Shown in pieces: positions 50,359 to 60,972 of a stretch of DNA of 64,000 nucleotides; position 1 is the first letter of the stretch; the number at the start of each line of letters is the position of its first letter. A program made the translations under genes and the position numbers. A model generated the notes under the pieces. The model did not search any database. It saw nothing but the letters and a program-made list of their open reading frames with translations, and had not been told where the DNA came from. Source of the stretch: Pyropia yezoensis (Eukaryota; Rhodophyta; Bangiophyceae; Bangiales; Bangiaceae); the NCBI GenBank assembly GCA_009829735.1, contig CM020618.1, forward strand, positions 8,089,119-8,153,118. The letters are read 5' to 3'.

Positions 50359-50869
50359 ACGGACCCGCCCTGGTTCCTCGTCTTGGAGAACGTCGGAACA
50401 CGTAGTAATTGATCGTGGTATGCATTTCATGCCACGTGGCATCCAACGTGAGTACTTGAATGCTGGACGCGTACTTGGATCACTTGTGCTCACTGAGCAA
50501 GAACGAAGCACTGGCATCGTTTACCATCCGACATTTCTACCCGGTGTGTGTCTGTGTGGATACGCGGGCGGCGCCACACGCAGTTGTAGCAGCCGGTGCA
50601 TGGCAAGTGCACTGGACGAGGTACCACGCCCGCCGTGGACAAAACCGTGAGAGCATACGTCGCTTGGGTGTGAGAGTGTCCACGCGCCAGTCCTGTCGGT
50701 TCTGTGCACAAGTTACCTCGTGATTGGTGCACAATGCCACCTGCTCACACGTCCCCTGTAGGATACGAGCAAGCTACACCAGCGGATGCGTTGGGGAGAA
50801 GCCCAGCAGTCTTGCAGCGTCGACCGGCGACGGGAGTTCGTCCATAGCTTCTGCCGTGCAAACCTGCCA

Positions 50870-51510
50870 AGCACGCCTGCGCACGCGCCGCGACCCGCCG
50901 GGGGGCCAAGGACGCGCGCGCACCCGCCACGACCGGGCGGGATGCCAGATGCGGCCGAGCACTCCGCGGCGACCCGACCGCCTGCCAAACGCGGCGGCGC
51001 ACCAGCGGCGGCCCAACGGCGGGGCACCAGCGGCGACCAGCCGGGTGGCGAAATGCACCCGCTCAACCGCTACGACCGGGCGGAAAGCCAGAAGCGGACA
51101 TGCACCCGTGGCAGACTGCCAGACAGAACAGCAAGGCCGAGAACCCGCCGCGACCACCCACAAATCGAAGCGCGGCCAGGCACGCACCGCTACCCGCCGC
51201 AACCAGACGGCCGCCCAAAAAGGACCCGCTGAATGATCCGCCAGGAACCAACGGCCGTCCAATAGCCGTGGGGCACCAGCGGTTACCCAACGGCCAGCCA
51301 AAAGCACCAGCGTACCCGCGGCGACCAGACGAGAGACCACAAGCGGCCGAGCACCCGCGGCCACCCGACTGCCGGCCGAAAGTGGCCGAGCACCCGTCGC
51401 GACGCGGCGGACAGCCAAAAAGCGACGGCGCACCAGTGGCGAGCCGCCGGCAACGCAACTCAAAGCGCCCGCGCGCGCAACAGTCCCGTTCCGGCGGGCT
51501 GTAAAGAACG
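50870..51510. repeat. Minisatellite with ~39-bp period
   Basis: Degenerate units such as CGAGCACCCGCGGCCACCCG recur about every 39 bases (13 codons), so open frames on both strands show 13-residue periodicity. No domain was recognised, and whether it is coding is unknown. Confidence 0.5.
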
Positions 51511-51689
51511 CCCGCACGCGCGCCGGCACCCACCCAGCCCGCGACGGTGAGCACATCGGTGTAGTGGTTTTACGTACCTTAGGCGCGTAGCACCCAGAAC
51601 ACACAGAGAAACAACCCACCAAGAGCGCGGGGAGACAGGAGAGATACCGAACCGCCGACCGCCTGGCTGGTTCACGCGGGGATCCGCGA

Positions 51690-52530
51690 CCAGGACGACA
51701 GTGTTCAAGCACACGCAAGTCTGTTTTTTTCGAAGGGGGAAGCAACGCGCACCCCCACGCACACTCTTACCCTCTCACACCCGCACCCAGCAACCCTCCA
51801 ACCCGGGCCACGTGCGAGCCAATCATAACCCTCCAACATGTCCGGAGGGCCCCCTCCCCCACGGATCATCCCTGCCAGCAGGCAGGAATCTCCAAGATAC
51901 GGGGAAGAGGAGCCCCGCCGGACATCAGTGCCAACACTCAAGATCTCCCCAATCTCACAATCACGCAATATACAAAATCAAAATCCAAACCCCAAATGCA
52001 TCCCATCCCGGAATATTGACCAATGGCCAATTCCGGTCAGGGGAAATTCCCATACACTGGAAATCCCAACATGGGCTCCAGAACCAATGGCGACCCGGTC
52101 CCATCTCCATAGGAGGGGACCAATCGGAAGCCAGTAAAATCCCAAGGGGCCAAATCGGCCCCGTCCTCCTCACTAGAAAGGTGGGCACAGGGGTACGACG
52201 CGATCTATTCGAGGTCTCCCTACGTGGAGGGCCCATAGGGTCCCTACAATCGGGTGCCCCCATTGGCCCCAAGACGTGGTCGACTTTGGGGAGCACATAA
52301 CTGACGGTACTTTTGCCTTCCCTCCTCATAGATTTGAGAGAACAAGAGGCTTCAGATAATGAAAAATACCATCTGACTCCCCCCAGTCTCCTCTACAAAG
52401 TGGTATGTCGTACATCTCATGCAGTACACAGAGACTAAGGATCGCATCGAGAATGGTCGACATTAGGTCCAGACTGGCTACGCTACAAAGTGCGTGGACA
52501 CGCTGAGCGCTGAGCAGCACACGTGGCCTG
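51690..52530. other. Compositionally distinct segment, possible relic of another mobile element
   Basis: The segment has visibly lower GC and fewer G-runs than both flanks, with A-rich and CCA-rich words. A plus-strand frame at 51,701-52,300 is open, but its composition is unlike the coding DNA around it. No terminal repeats, RT motif or known protein were found. Confidence 0.3.
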
Positions 52531-52879
52531 CCTAATCGAGGGGTCTTGCACGCCGTCCGGCACTGCTGTAAGCGCGGTCGGGTCGCCCATGGAAACTGCG
52601 GACACGTCTCGCATTGGCAAGATGCGACACTCGTTCCGGCCCCCTACCCTGCCAGCGATGTCTGTCTATTGAAGCGGCCCGCACGCACGCCGCCCCCTCG
52701 CCGTGAAGCCGCACCACCACGCGCCATTGTCGGGACGCCCGCTCACCCACGCTGTCGCACCACCACCACCCTCCTATGCGACTTGCCCGATCGTCGTCTG
52801 GGCTTGGTTGGTGACCAGGGTTGGTTGGGGCGGGGGGGGGAGAGGCGGGGGGGGGGGGGGGGGGCGCCGCCAGGGAGGT

Positions 52880-53084
52880 GGATCGGCGGCTTGGCCGGGG
52901 GGGGAGCACGGGCGCGGCGGCTCTGCTGGGGGAGGGGGGCGGATCGCGCCAGCACGGCCGGCGCAGTTTTTCAAACGGCGCCGGCACCGCTGCTGGTGTG
53001 CCGCCCCCGAGCCGCGCCCCCGCCCTACAGCCGTGTGGCCTCTTCCTTGCTCCTTGCCCTTCCCCCCCTCGCCCGCCTCCCGAG
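52880..53084 (+). repeat. Single leader module upstream of the 53-kb paralog
   Basis: The module is on the plus strand, matching the gene direction. It has the G-rich box, a hairpin at 52,957-52,985 with changed arms (GCCGGCGC/GCGCCGGC), CGCTGCTGGTGTG, a pyrimidine tract and a CCCGAG junction at 53,084 into GTGGTGGCCAAG. A poly(G) run of about 15 lies at 52,848. Confidence 0.55.
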
Positions 53085-53185
53085 GTGGTGGCCAAGTCGG
53101 CGGGTGGTTGTGGCGGTGCGGTGCGTGTGTCGCCTGTGAGACGGGTCTTCGAGAGCAGCAGCCTCCCCCGGGGAACGTTGCCGTC

Positions 53186-53971
53186 ATGCCGGGGCATGCG
53201 GCGCACAGCCTTCATAGTGGGGCGGCTCACGTTGCTGTCGATGTGTTTGTAGACTACTTGCGCTTTTTTGGCTTGCTCACGGGTGCCCCAGGCGCCGCCG
53301 CTTCCCGTATCAGCGAGGACGCCGTGGCAATGTGTCACGGCGGAATGGCCCTAGCAGCGGTGGCCGTGGCTGTCCAGTGGGAGAACCTGCACTGTGTGGC
53401 TGCCCGTGCGAGTGTCGGGCGCCCTCCGGCTCGGGAGCAGCCGGTGGCCTGCGAGCACGCGCCCACGGCCTTGCTCATCGCGTGTCGCGTCGTCTGTCGG
53501 CCGCTGCAGAGTTGTGGCCTGGCGGCGGACGCGGCGGAAGCCGATCAAGAGCCCGTGCGGCTGATCTACTCTCTGATGGCGCTCAACGAGGCTGAGGGGC
53601 TGTCCGTCGCCATTGCCGAGCTGGCCCTCAGCGCGGTGTGGCAGGACGCCCATCCCACCGTGCGCGCCGCCTCGTTCGCTTCCGTCGCAGACGTTGCGTC
53701 CATGCGGCGTTGCGTGGACGCGGCAATGGCTCCCACCGGCACGGGCACGGGTGTACGGCCGTCTGCAGTTTGTATCCCGGCGGACCTGGCCGTTGTCAGT
53801 AAGTCCCCTGACATGCACCTCGACTTGGAAGCTGGCACCAACGCGACAGCGGCCGCTGTCGCGGGAGAGGCTACGGGGAAGCACGTTGAGGAGGCGGCGG
53901 TCCCGGAAGCCTCCCCGCCGTCCCGTCGCCGGAGTCTGCGCCTGGCCATGCGCAGCACACGAGGGCGATAG
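53186..53971 (+). CDS. Unrecognised helical protein, paralog 1 (261 aa)
   Basis: ATG 53,186 aligns with the start of paralog 2 on the other strand. Conserved blocks include LRFFGLLTGxPGAA, PTAxLIACRxxC and LSAVWQDAHP, spread over about 180 residues, followed by a divergent tail ending in basic RSLRLAMRS. The pattern of Ala/Leu helices vaguely recalls cyclin-type folds, but no diagnostic motif supports that. Upstream lies a leader module whose exon start is not in frame with this ATG, so an extra intron or an untranslated leader is needed. Confidence 0.6.
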   Translation: MPGHAAHSLHSGAAHVAVDVFVDYLRFFGLLTGAPGAAASRISEDAVAMCHGGMALAAVAVAVQWENLHCVAARASVGRPPAREQPVACEHAPTALLIACRVVCRPLQSCGLAADAAEADQEPVRLIYSLMALNEAEGLSVAIAELALSAVWQDAHPTVRAASFASVADVASMRRCVDAAMAPTGTGTGVRPSAVCIPADLAVVSKSPDMHLDLEAGTNATAAAVAGEATGKHVEEAAVPEASPPSRRRSLRLAMRSTRGR

Positions 53972-54930
53972 TGGAGGTAAGGGCCCTAGAAACCTCTCCC
54001 GCCTTCTTTTGTCTTTGACCCTGTGCCATGCATCACCCGGTACATCCACGCCGTGTCGGGAAACGCCCGTTTGGAGAGCGCCCACGGGAGCTCACACGGC
54101 GACTCTCTTGGTCGTGTGTGCGGTAAACATGTAAGGGATGCTGCCTTTCCTGTTTGGGGGGGGGGGAGGGGGGGGCGATTTCTCATGCCCCACCACTGAG
54201 AGCTACTTTGTCGCATGTGGAACGCCTCTGTGCCAACACTTGACCACATGTTCTGTCTATGGTGAAAGAGATGTGGGCGGGGTGGAGGCGTGTCATGTTT
54301 TGCATAGATCATTCCCATGATTCTACACGTTGTGTCCGTGGTCGTGTCCTTGGCCGACCGTGCGTTGGCGTTGTGTAGCGTGCCCCCGGCCCACCACCTG
54401 TACAAAAAACCGTATCGTCCACGCGCCGTACTCACCAATGCGGGCCACAATGTGGGGGGGGGGGGGGGGGGGGGGGGCAGGCAGACAAGTACTTTTTCAC
54501 CCTCTTCTCCTCGCGCAGCTACGCTACGCGAGCTGCCGCGCCGCAATGGGCGACGCGACAGACGCGTCAGCCCACGCCCAGGCGCCCGTGCTGACCTGCT
54601 TGGCCGTCACTGCCCTCTTACGCCTCGAAATGGGACCTCCACACGGGCCGAGGGCGTCTGAGGTACTCCGTGTCCGTCCCATGGACCACAAACAAAAGAC
54701 CGGGGACCCCGACGAGGCCATGGCGTACAGTAGCCGCCAGATAGGGCGGGAGGGGGGGGGAGGGGGGGGCGCCCGCAAGGGGCTTCGCAGGCACCCGTGT
54801 GGGGGCCTGGACACGTGATGGACAACGCGATGGAAAACAATTTGTACAAGAATCACCCATACATCCCCACGGACACTCAGTACCCGTCGTGCAGACAAAC
54901 CACCCACACAGTGCTGGGGCCGTGGACCTC
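53972..54930. other. Spacer between convergent paralogs
   Basis: Several G-runs are present (about 54,157-54,173, 54,454-54,477, 54,751-54,769). No coding signal was recognised; the open frames overlap low-complexity DNA. Confidence 0.4.
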
Positions 54931-55587
54931 CTACAGAGGGACATTCGAAAAATAATCCCCCTCGGGATACCCACTCGCACTGAACAAGCCGGCGGGGGGG
55001 TCCAGCGCCGACGCGGGCGGGTCCCCATTGTCTCCGATAGGGGCCTTGGCAGCGTCCACACAGTGTCGCATTGCAGAGACGTCCGCCGCAAACGCCGGTG
55101 CCACGTGTGCCACTGGCGGGTGAGCGTCTTGCCACACCGCCCGGAGGGCGAGCTCTGCAACCGCAACAGCGAGTCCGTCGGCCGCGTTGAGTGCCACCAC
55201 AGAGGAGATCAGCCGCAGGGGCTCTTCGTTGGCTGCCGCCCCTTGGGGTGTCAGACCCGATCCCTGCAGGCGGTCACAAGCGGCCCTACAGGCAATAAGC
55301 ATGGCAGTCGGTACATACTGGGCGGCCACAGGCCCTGGCCGCGCCGCCGGCCGGGGGTTGTTGAGACGGCCAGGAACGGAGTACGTGTTGTCCCACTCAA
55401 GGGCAATAAAGGTCGCCGCCGCAGCCATTCCGCTACGGCTCCTCCCCGCCGTGAGGTAGTTGACGTGGGAGGAGGCGGCGCCGGGGACGCCCGTCAGCAG
55501 GCCAAAAAACCGCAGCGCGAGCACAAACGTCTCGACGGCACCGTGGAGAGCGCCAACATTCGTCGTATGGATGGACCGACGTGGCAT
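54931..55587 (-). CDS. Unrecognised helical protein, paralog 2 (218 aa)
   Basis: ATG 55,587 (MPRRSIH) to TAG 54,931. It is clearly homologous to paralog 1 from LRFFGLLTG through VWQDAHP and MRHCVDAA, but has a shorter C terminus. The two genes converge. Sequence divergence is large, so the duplication is old, and conservation of the central region suggests both were functional. Confidence 0.6.
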   Translation of the reverse strand: MPRRSIHTTNVGALHGAVETFVLALRFFGLLTGVPGAASSHVNYLTAGRSRSGMAAAATFIALEWDNTYSVPGRLNNPRPAARPGPVAAQYVPTAMLIACRAACDRLQGSGLTPQGAAANEEPLRLISSVVALNAADGLAVAVAELALRAVWQDAHPPVAHVAPAFAADVSAMRHCVDAAKAPIGDNGDPPASALDPPAGLFSASGYPEGDYFSNVPL

Positions 55588-55903
55588 CGTCACGAGTACC
55601 CCCCGCGGCGCACGGACAGGGCACACAGGGAATGCACCAGGGACAGGGCACACAGCACACAGGAAGATAATAGGGATATTTAATCCAACAGGATGATCGC
55701 GTCTGTCGTCTCGCCTTGCACCTTGTTGACACCCTTTCCACAAAGCAAGCATCCGTCCAGCACCACGTCAGCATTTGCACGGTCGCCCCAGTCCTAGTCG
55801 CAGCCTGAGATTGGTCCATTTTTTCGCCGGGGGGGTGTCGGTACGTAGCCTGACCGCGTACGACTTGTCGGTACTCGGGATGGCCGTGAGGCGCTGGCAC
55901 TGC
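55588..55903. other. Upstream region of paralog 2 up to the A2 insertion
   Basis: No leader module or palindrome was found here. The A2 LTR starts 316 bases upstream of the gene's ATG, so the insertion may lie in its promoter. Confidence 0.4.
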
Positions 55904-56267
55904 TGTAGCACAAAAGGGTATCCGCTACACGTCCACTCTCAGGGAACACTCACCACGGGGGATTGGCACCAACGTCACCGGGAGGCCAAGGTTGCTGTCC
56001 TTGGAGCGCAAGCCACGGGACCAAGATGGGAGCCCAAATGGGAGGGGTTTGTTGTTCTGCCTTGGCCGGCGGTGGATTCGCCGCCGGCCCCCTCGTTACA
56101 AACCCTCGGAGACACTACTAACTACCCTCCACCCCAAGATGGAAGTCCCTCTGTTCATACGTAACTTATAGATACCGTGACCAGTACGGACTCTCAAATT
56201 GAAAGCCAAGGATCAGAAGTAGCCCCCCTAATATTAGGGTCACAATACGGCCGACCATATTGCTACA
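55904..56267 (-). repeat. 3' LTR of A2
   Basis: The LTR is 364 bp, begins TGTAGCACAA and ends TTGCTACA. It differs from the A1 LTR at several sites, including TTACAAA in place of TTATAAA. Confidence 0.88.
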
Positions 56268-56280
56268 TATCCCCCCCTTA
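56268..56280 (-). other. Polypurine tract of A2
   Basis: TAAGGGGGGGATA on the minus strand, identical to A1. Confidence 0.75.
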
Positions 56281-56830
56281 GATTCGGCCCGTCCTCGGGT
56301 CGAGTTGCATTCGGGATACCGAATGTAAGTGGGTCGCGTGACCGTTTACCAGTCGGGTGGGGCTTTGCGCCCTGTCGCGACAGACACCCCTTTTCGAGGT
56401 TGTCTGAGGGGGGTGCCCCCCTTTGTGTGGTACACACACGATCCGTTTTCCGGACCATTGAATTCCCGATGCGGGTTTCTGTTCACGACCCCCCTTTCCG
56501 AGGGGTGGTCCAAGCCGATCCGCCACCAGGTGTCTGGTGGTAGGGGGGCCCCTCTCGTGTGGACGATTGAGTGGGGGGCGGTTGGGGGTGACCCCCCTTG
56601 ATTGCCCCGTGTGGGGGGGGCGTGGCTCAGGTCCAGGTGCCTGGGTGGAGCGCCCTCGTAGCTCGGCTGGCGTGGGTCGTCCCGCGCTGCCGTATCGCTC
56701 GTGCTGAGCTGTGTGGTTATAAGCGCGGGTGCCCGCGCTTCCCTGGCTCGTCCGCGCGAGCGTTCCTCCAACCGGGTCGAGCCGGATGCGGCTTTCTGGC
56801 ACGGGACGCCCCTGCGACCCCGGTTTCACC

Positions 56831-59191
56831 ATGTCGGACCCCCAGGTACCCGGGGGCGAGGACGACCTCCTGCTTGAGGAGGAGGAGGAGGTGATGCAGG
56901 ACGACGTTCCCGTATCCGCCACCGCTGCCGAGTGCTTCTTGGCGAGCTCGTCGGAGGACGAGGACGACCGGGTGACCGTTCGTGTGGCCCCGGAAGGAGC
57001 GCCGGGCGGATTGTCGTCCGTGTGCAGCGGCACGACGGCTCCGTCTGGTGGCGTATCACCGCGTGCAGCGGTGGCCTCTACCGCTACTCCTCCGGCGGCC
57101 AGGATGGCTTCTGTCGCCGGTGCCGGCGCGACTTTACCTCAAGACGGCGTCGCCGGCGTGGCGGATGGTCGTGGCCGCACCCCAGCCGAGCCGGCGGGTC
57201 AAGACGGCGCGGGTGCCCGCCCGGTGGGTGCGTCCGCGTCGGCGGGTGACGGGTCTACCCCCGCCGCCCCCGTGGTGCCCACGTCGGGCCCGGGTGGCGG
57301 CGATGCTCTGCCCGCGGTGCCGCGGACGCTTGGTGGTCAAGAAATGTCTACCCCGACGGCAGTGGACTCCGGGAGCTACTCCGGGCGGGCGCCAGCCCTT
57401 CTTCTTCCTCCTCGGCCCCGTGCACCTCCGGCACCGGCCCATCTGCCGGTGGGGCATCCCCCGGCGCCCCCGATTCTTCCTGGTCCTGCCCGGGTTGCCC
57501 CGTTGGGTGGCGGCGTCGCCGTAGCGGCGGGTCAACCCGCCATGTCGATGTCCTATTTGGTGGCTCGGGTTCGAGGCATGACTGTGCAAGAGTCGATGGA
57601 GTCCGCTGGGCGGATGCGGGTGGACTTCCACCAGCCGCGTCTCCCTGGAGAGACCTCCAGGCGCGTCAAGGTGGACCCGAGTTGGGAGCGGGAGTTGGAG
57701 CGGCTGGTCAACCGGCCGAACGCGGTCCGAGTGGAGCATCATTGGATCCTGAGCCAGCCGGACGACCGGCATGCGCAGCTCTGGCGCACCCGGATTGGGC
57801 GGGGTGAGGTGTACCTCGACTCCGCTTTCGGGATATGCGACTTGATTGCCCCCGCGTTGCCGCGGGAGGTTGACTACCCGGCCAGTGCTCGGGGGATTGC
57901 GGCGGCGGCGGAGCCGGTTGCGTTTGGGGAGACGGTGGGTGATACCGGCCGGTATCCCGGGTTCGAGTACTTCCCGGGGGTATCCCTGTACCTGACGTTG
58001 ACGGCTCCGTACCCGCCTATGGCGGGGATGAAGTCAGCGTCGAGCTGGCGACGCAACCATGGTGTCATGGCGGATGCGTTCCGCGCCGATATAACGTGTG
58101 CGGTGCAGACCGGTAACTGTCGCGCGCCGGTGTACACTGCCGTGCGCCCGCCTCTGTGGCAGGACGGGTGGGAACCCGCTCCTGCTTTCCGGTTTGACAC
58201 CGGCTCCTGCCTCCGATACTTTGGGAGTGTGTTGGCCTCCCGGCCGGTCCACCCGTTGCAGGGTACCTTCACCCTTGAGGGTTCCCTCGGGCAGGCTTCC
58301 TCCTTCTTGCTGTCCGTCCGCCGGCAGGGGCGCCTGTTTCATCTTCCGACGGGTGTCCGTCGGCACATTGCGCAGTTGGGCGTGGACATGATAGCCGCCA
58401 AGACCGGGTTGGCCCGGGAGTTCGAGGCCCTGCTGGCTGTTCACGATGCTGTGAACTGGGCTGGGGTGTTGGCCCTTCCCCCGTACCGGGACCCGCAGGC
58501 TGGGGCTTCCCCCTTGCCTCGTCACTCGTTGCGTATCCGGCGTACTCAGCCGAGTGAGCCCAATTGCCATGGGTGGGCGTCCACCAAGGCTGTTGCTGAC
58601 CTGGGTATTCCCATGGTTATCCATGACCCTCTTCAGGTCCTTGCCCCGTGGTTCGGTAACCCGATACCGGCGGCGGTTGGCCGTCGTCCCCGAGAGTGGG
58701 GCTCTGCGGGTGGGGAGCGTGAGGTGTCCCGTCGTCGGGCCGAGCCCCGCCGGGTTTACGGTGGGGCCCCTTCAGTAGGGTCCTACCGGGCCTCGTATCA
58801 GGTGCCACCGGCTCCGGTAGTTGCCGAGTCGGCTCCTGTGGCTCCTCTGGCTGCGCCAGTGTCACCTCCCGCCCCTTTCATGCGTGACGGGGGTCCCCGT
58901 CTCTGGTATGAGGGCGTTGACGCCCTTGTTGCCCGCGCAATGCGGGAGGGTCTCTCTGTTAGATGGGGGCCAGGTGCTGCGCTGGTTGGGTCAGCGCGTT
59001 GCTTCGGTGGCGTGCTTGACCGCCTCCAGACAGCTCTGGAGGACGTGGAGGCTGGCCGCAGCACCCTCGTTCAGCTATGCACCGAAGTAACTCGGGTGAT
59101 TGACCGTCGTGAGATTGCCGACCGGTGGAGCATGGAGGTATACGCGCTTACGCGTGAGTGGCCTTCCTCGGGCAGTGGGTCTACCCACTGA
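56831..59191 (+). CDS. Family-A antisense ORF protein, A2 copy (786 aa)
   Basis: ATG 56,831 matches the A1 start. The acidic N terminus is kept, but the low-complexity segment to about residue 235 has many substitutions and indels. The central and C-terminal parts are closely similar to A1 with no frameshift. The reading frame has thus stayed open through clear divergence, and conservation is uneven along the protein. See the A1 entry for domains. Confidence 0.75.
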   Translation: MSDPQVPGGEDDLLLEEEEEVMQDDVPVSATAAECFLASSSEDEDDRVTVRVAPEGAPGGLSSVCSGTTAPSGGVSPRAAVASTATPPAARMASVAGAGATLPQDGVAGVADGRGRTPAEPAGQDGAGARPVGASASAGDGSTPAAPVVPTSGPGGGDALPAVPRTLGGQEMSTPTAVDSGSYSGRAPALLLPPRPRAPPAPAHLPVGHPPAPPILPGPARVAPLGGGVAVAAGQPAMSMSYLVARVRGMTVQESMESAGRMRVDFHQPRLPGETSRRVKVDPSWERELERLVNRPNAVRVEHHWILSQPDDRHAQLWRTRIGRGEVYLDSAFGICDLIAPALPREVDYPASARGIAAAAEPVAFGETVGDTGRYPGFEYFPGVSLYLTLTAPYPPMAGMKSASSWRRNHGVMADAFRADITCAVQTGNCRAPVYTAVRPPLWQDGWEPAPAFRFDTGSCLRYFGSVLASRPVHPLQGTFTLEGSLGQASSFLLSVRRQGRLFHLPTGVRRHIAQLGVDMIAAKTGLAREFEALLAVHDAVNWAGVLALPPYRDPQAGASPLPRHSLRIRRTQPSEPNCHGWASTKAVADLGIPMVIHDPLQVLAPWFGNPIPAAVGRRPREWGSAGGEREVSRRRAEPRRVYGGAPSVGSYRASYQVPPAPVVAESAPVAPLAAPVSPPAPFMRDGGPRLWYEGVDALVARAMREGLSVRWGPGAALVGSARCFGGVLDRLQTALEDVEAGRSTLVQLCTEVTRVIDRREIADRWSMEVYALTREWPSSGSGSTH

Positions 59192-59641
59192 GGAGTGCTA
59201 TTGTTCGTGAGGGAGAGGGTCCCGGTGACCCTTATGGTGGCCGGGTAGTAGTGAGTATAAACTCATCCCCGTCTGGGGCGTTTGCATGATACCAATGCCT
59301 GCCATTGGGGAGTACCCCGTCTGACTTAGTCGTGGCTTGCCTTGGTTCTTTCCCGCCTCCCCCAACCCATCCTGGTTGGTTAATACTCATGAGGGTCAGC
59401 CTTCTTGGTCCGTCACTTGCCTCCTGGCTGAAGGTTTACCTTGGTGTAAGCCTTAGGTTACTTTGAGATTATCGGAGTTAGTCATCTCCTTCAAGTAAAC
59501 TTGTAAAAGTCAGTAGCTTACTTAGGTTGCCTAAGTCCGCTTCAACTTAGTGAACCTAAGTCTTGCCGAATCCATGTGACACCCTACTTAGTAGGTATAA
59601 GCCTCACCCCCCAACAGCCGACGTCGGTGTCGGTTGGGTTG
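59192..59641. terminator. Convergent spacer of A2
   Basis: The spacer has hairpins of the CTTAGG..CCTAAG type (about 59,522-59,563), CCTAC-TTA-GTAGG and the CCGACGTCGG stem near the pol stop. It is shorter and more diverged than the A1 spacer, but the last ~70 bases are nearly identical. Confidence 0.35.
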
Positions 59642-60972
59642 TTACAGTAGGCGTCGTCGCCTCATGTAAGGCATGAGGAGTTGGCGGGGTGTACTCGCCG
59701 CCTGTTCCCAGGTGGGTGAGTCGTATCCGACCCACATAACCTTGACGTACCAGGGTCCTGGTAGGTCCGGGTCGGTGTGTCCGACCACGCTCTCTACTTG
59801 GTATGGAATCCCATCCGGTCCCACCGGGTCATCTGACCGGTGGGTTGTGAGAGCTTCGTGTAGCAACCCAGCCGGTACCGGCTGAGGCTGTTCCGGCTTC
59901 GGAGCAGGTGTCACATCATTGAGGTTGATGCGTTGTATCTCCGTATCGGAGTGCAGGTTGACAGAGTGATCATCTCTGTGTAAGATCTGGTACGGTCCCT
60001 TGACCGGTTGCATAAGCTTGTTTCCTCGGAACTTCTGGTGTCTGATGTAGACCCAGTCACCTGATACCAGGGTTGCGTTGCGTACCCGTAACCGGGCGTC
60101 AAAGTTCTTCTTGTATCGAAGTTGTGTACGGTCAAGGGCACCCTTGAGCTTGGGTATCATCCACGATAGCTTGGCCAACCAAGCTAAGTGGATCCGTTCG
60201 GCCGGTCGGCCCTTCGGTATATCATACCGAGTGCATCTGCCCGGTGGCAGCGTCAGGTTACCGACGCCCATCGGCATGACCCATTCCAGGGGGGAAATGG
60301 TGGTACTCCGGTGGGGCCTGGCATTGTATGCCAGGGTCAAGACGGACAGAAGCCTGTCCCACGTCTTCGTGTGTTCCGCCACATAGCATTGGAGCATCTT
60401 GACGATGGTGCGGTTGAGCCGCTCCACCTGCCCGTTGGACTGCGGGTGGTAGTCGGATGCCCGACGGGGTTCGATACCGAGCATGCCCAGGACCTTAGTG
60501 CAGAATGCTGACGTAAGGTTTGCTCCGTTATCGGAGAGGAGTTGCTTCACTACTCCGTAAGCACTGATCCAGTGGTCAACCACTGCGTTCATGATGGTGT
60601 AGGCCGTATCGTCCGGGATTGCTACTGCCCGTGACAGCTTAGTAAAGCGGTCCGACATGACCAGGATGTACCTGTTCCCTTCTTCCGTTACCGGAAGCGG
60701 TCCGAGTATGTCGATAGCGACTTGCTCGTTGGGTCCATCCGGGGGGAACAGTTTCATAGCGGATGCCCGCCTATGAAGACTCATGCGATTCCGTGCGCAC
60801 GGGTGGCATCCCCGCACGTGGTCGATTACGTCGACGGCCATTGCTGGCCAGTACAAGAACCTTCGCATTGCTGCGAACATGCGCGGACCCCCCGGGTGTC
60901 CGGCTGTGGGGTTCTCGTGTTCTCGTTCCATGACGGCCTGCCGTAAGGACACGGGAACAACGACCTGATGCC
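59642..60972 (-). pseudogene. pol: Family-A pol C-terminal fragment of A2 (integrase and chromodomain)
   Basis: It matches A1 pol from the integrase zinc domain (H-H-C-C) through the catalytic D, D, E motifs to the chromodomain end. The open frame continues into the B3 LTR up to 61,168 with unrelated residues. The break is within the A1-equivalent phrase coding HQVVVPVSLRQ, immediately upstream of the zinc domain. Confidence 0.9.

Larger units (their letters stand above)
55904..60972 (-). mobile_element. Family-A element A2, interrupted by nested B3
   Basis: Visible parts are the 3' LTR, polypurine tract, convergent antisense ORF and the 3' third of pol. Pol is cut at 60,972 by the LTR of B3; the remainder should reappear beyond the window end. 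Confidence 0.88.
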
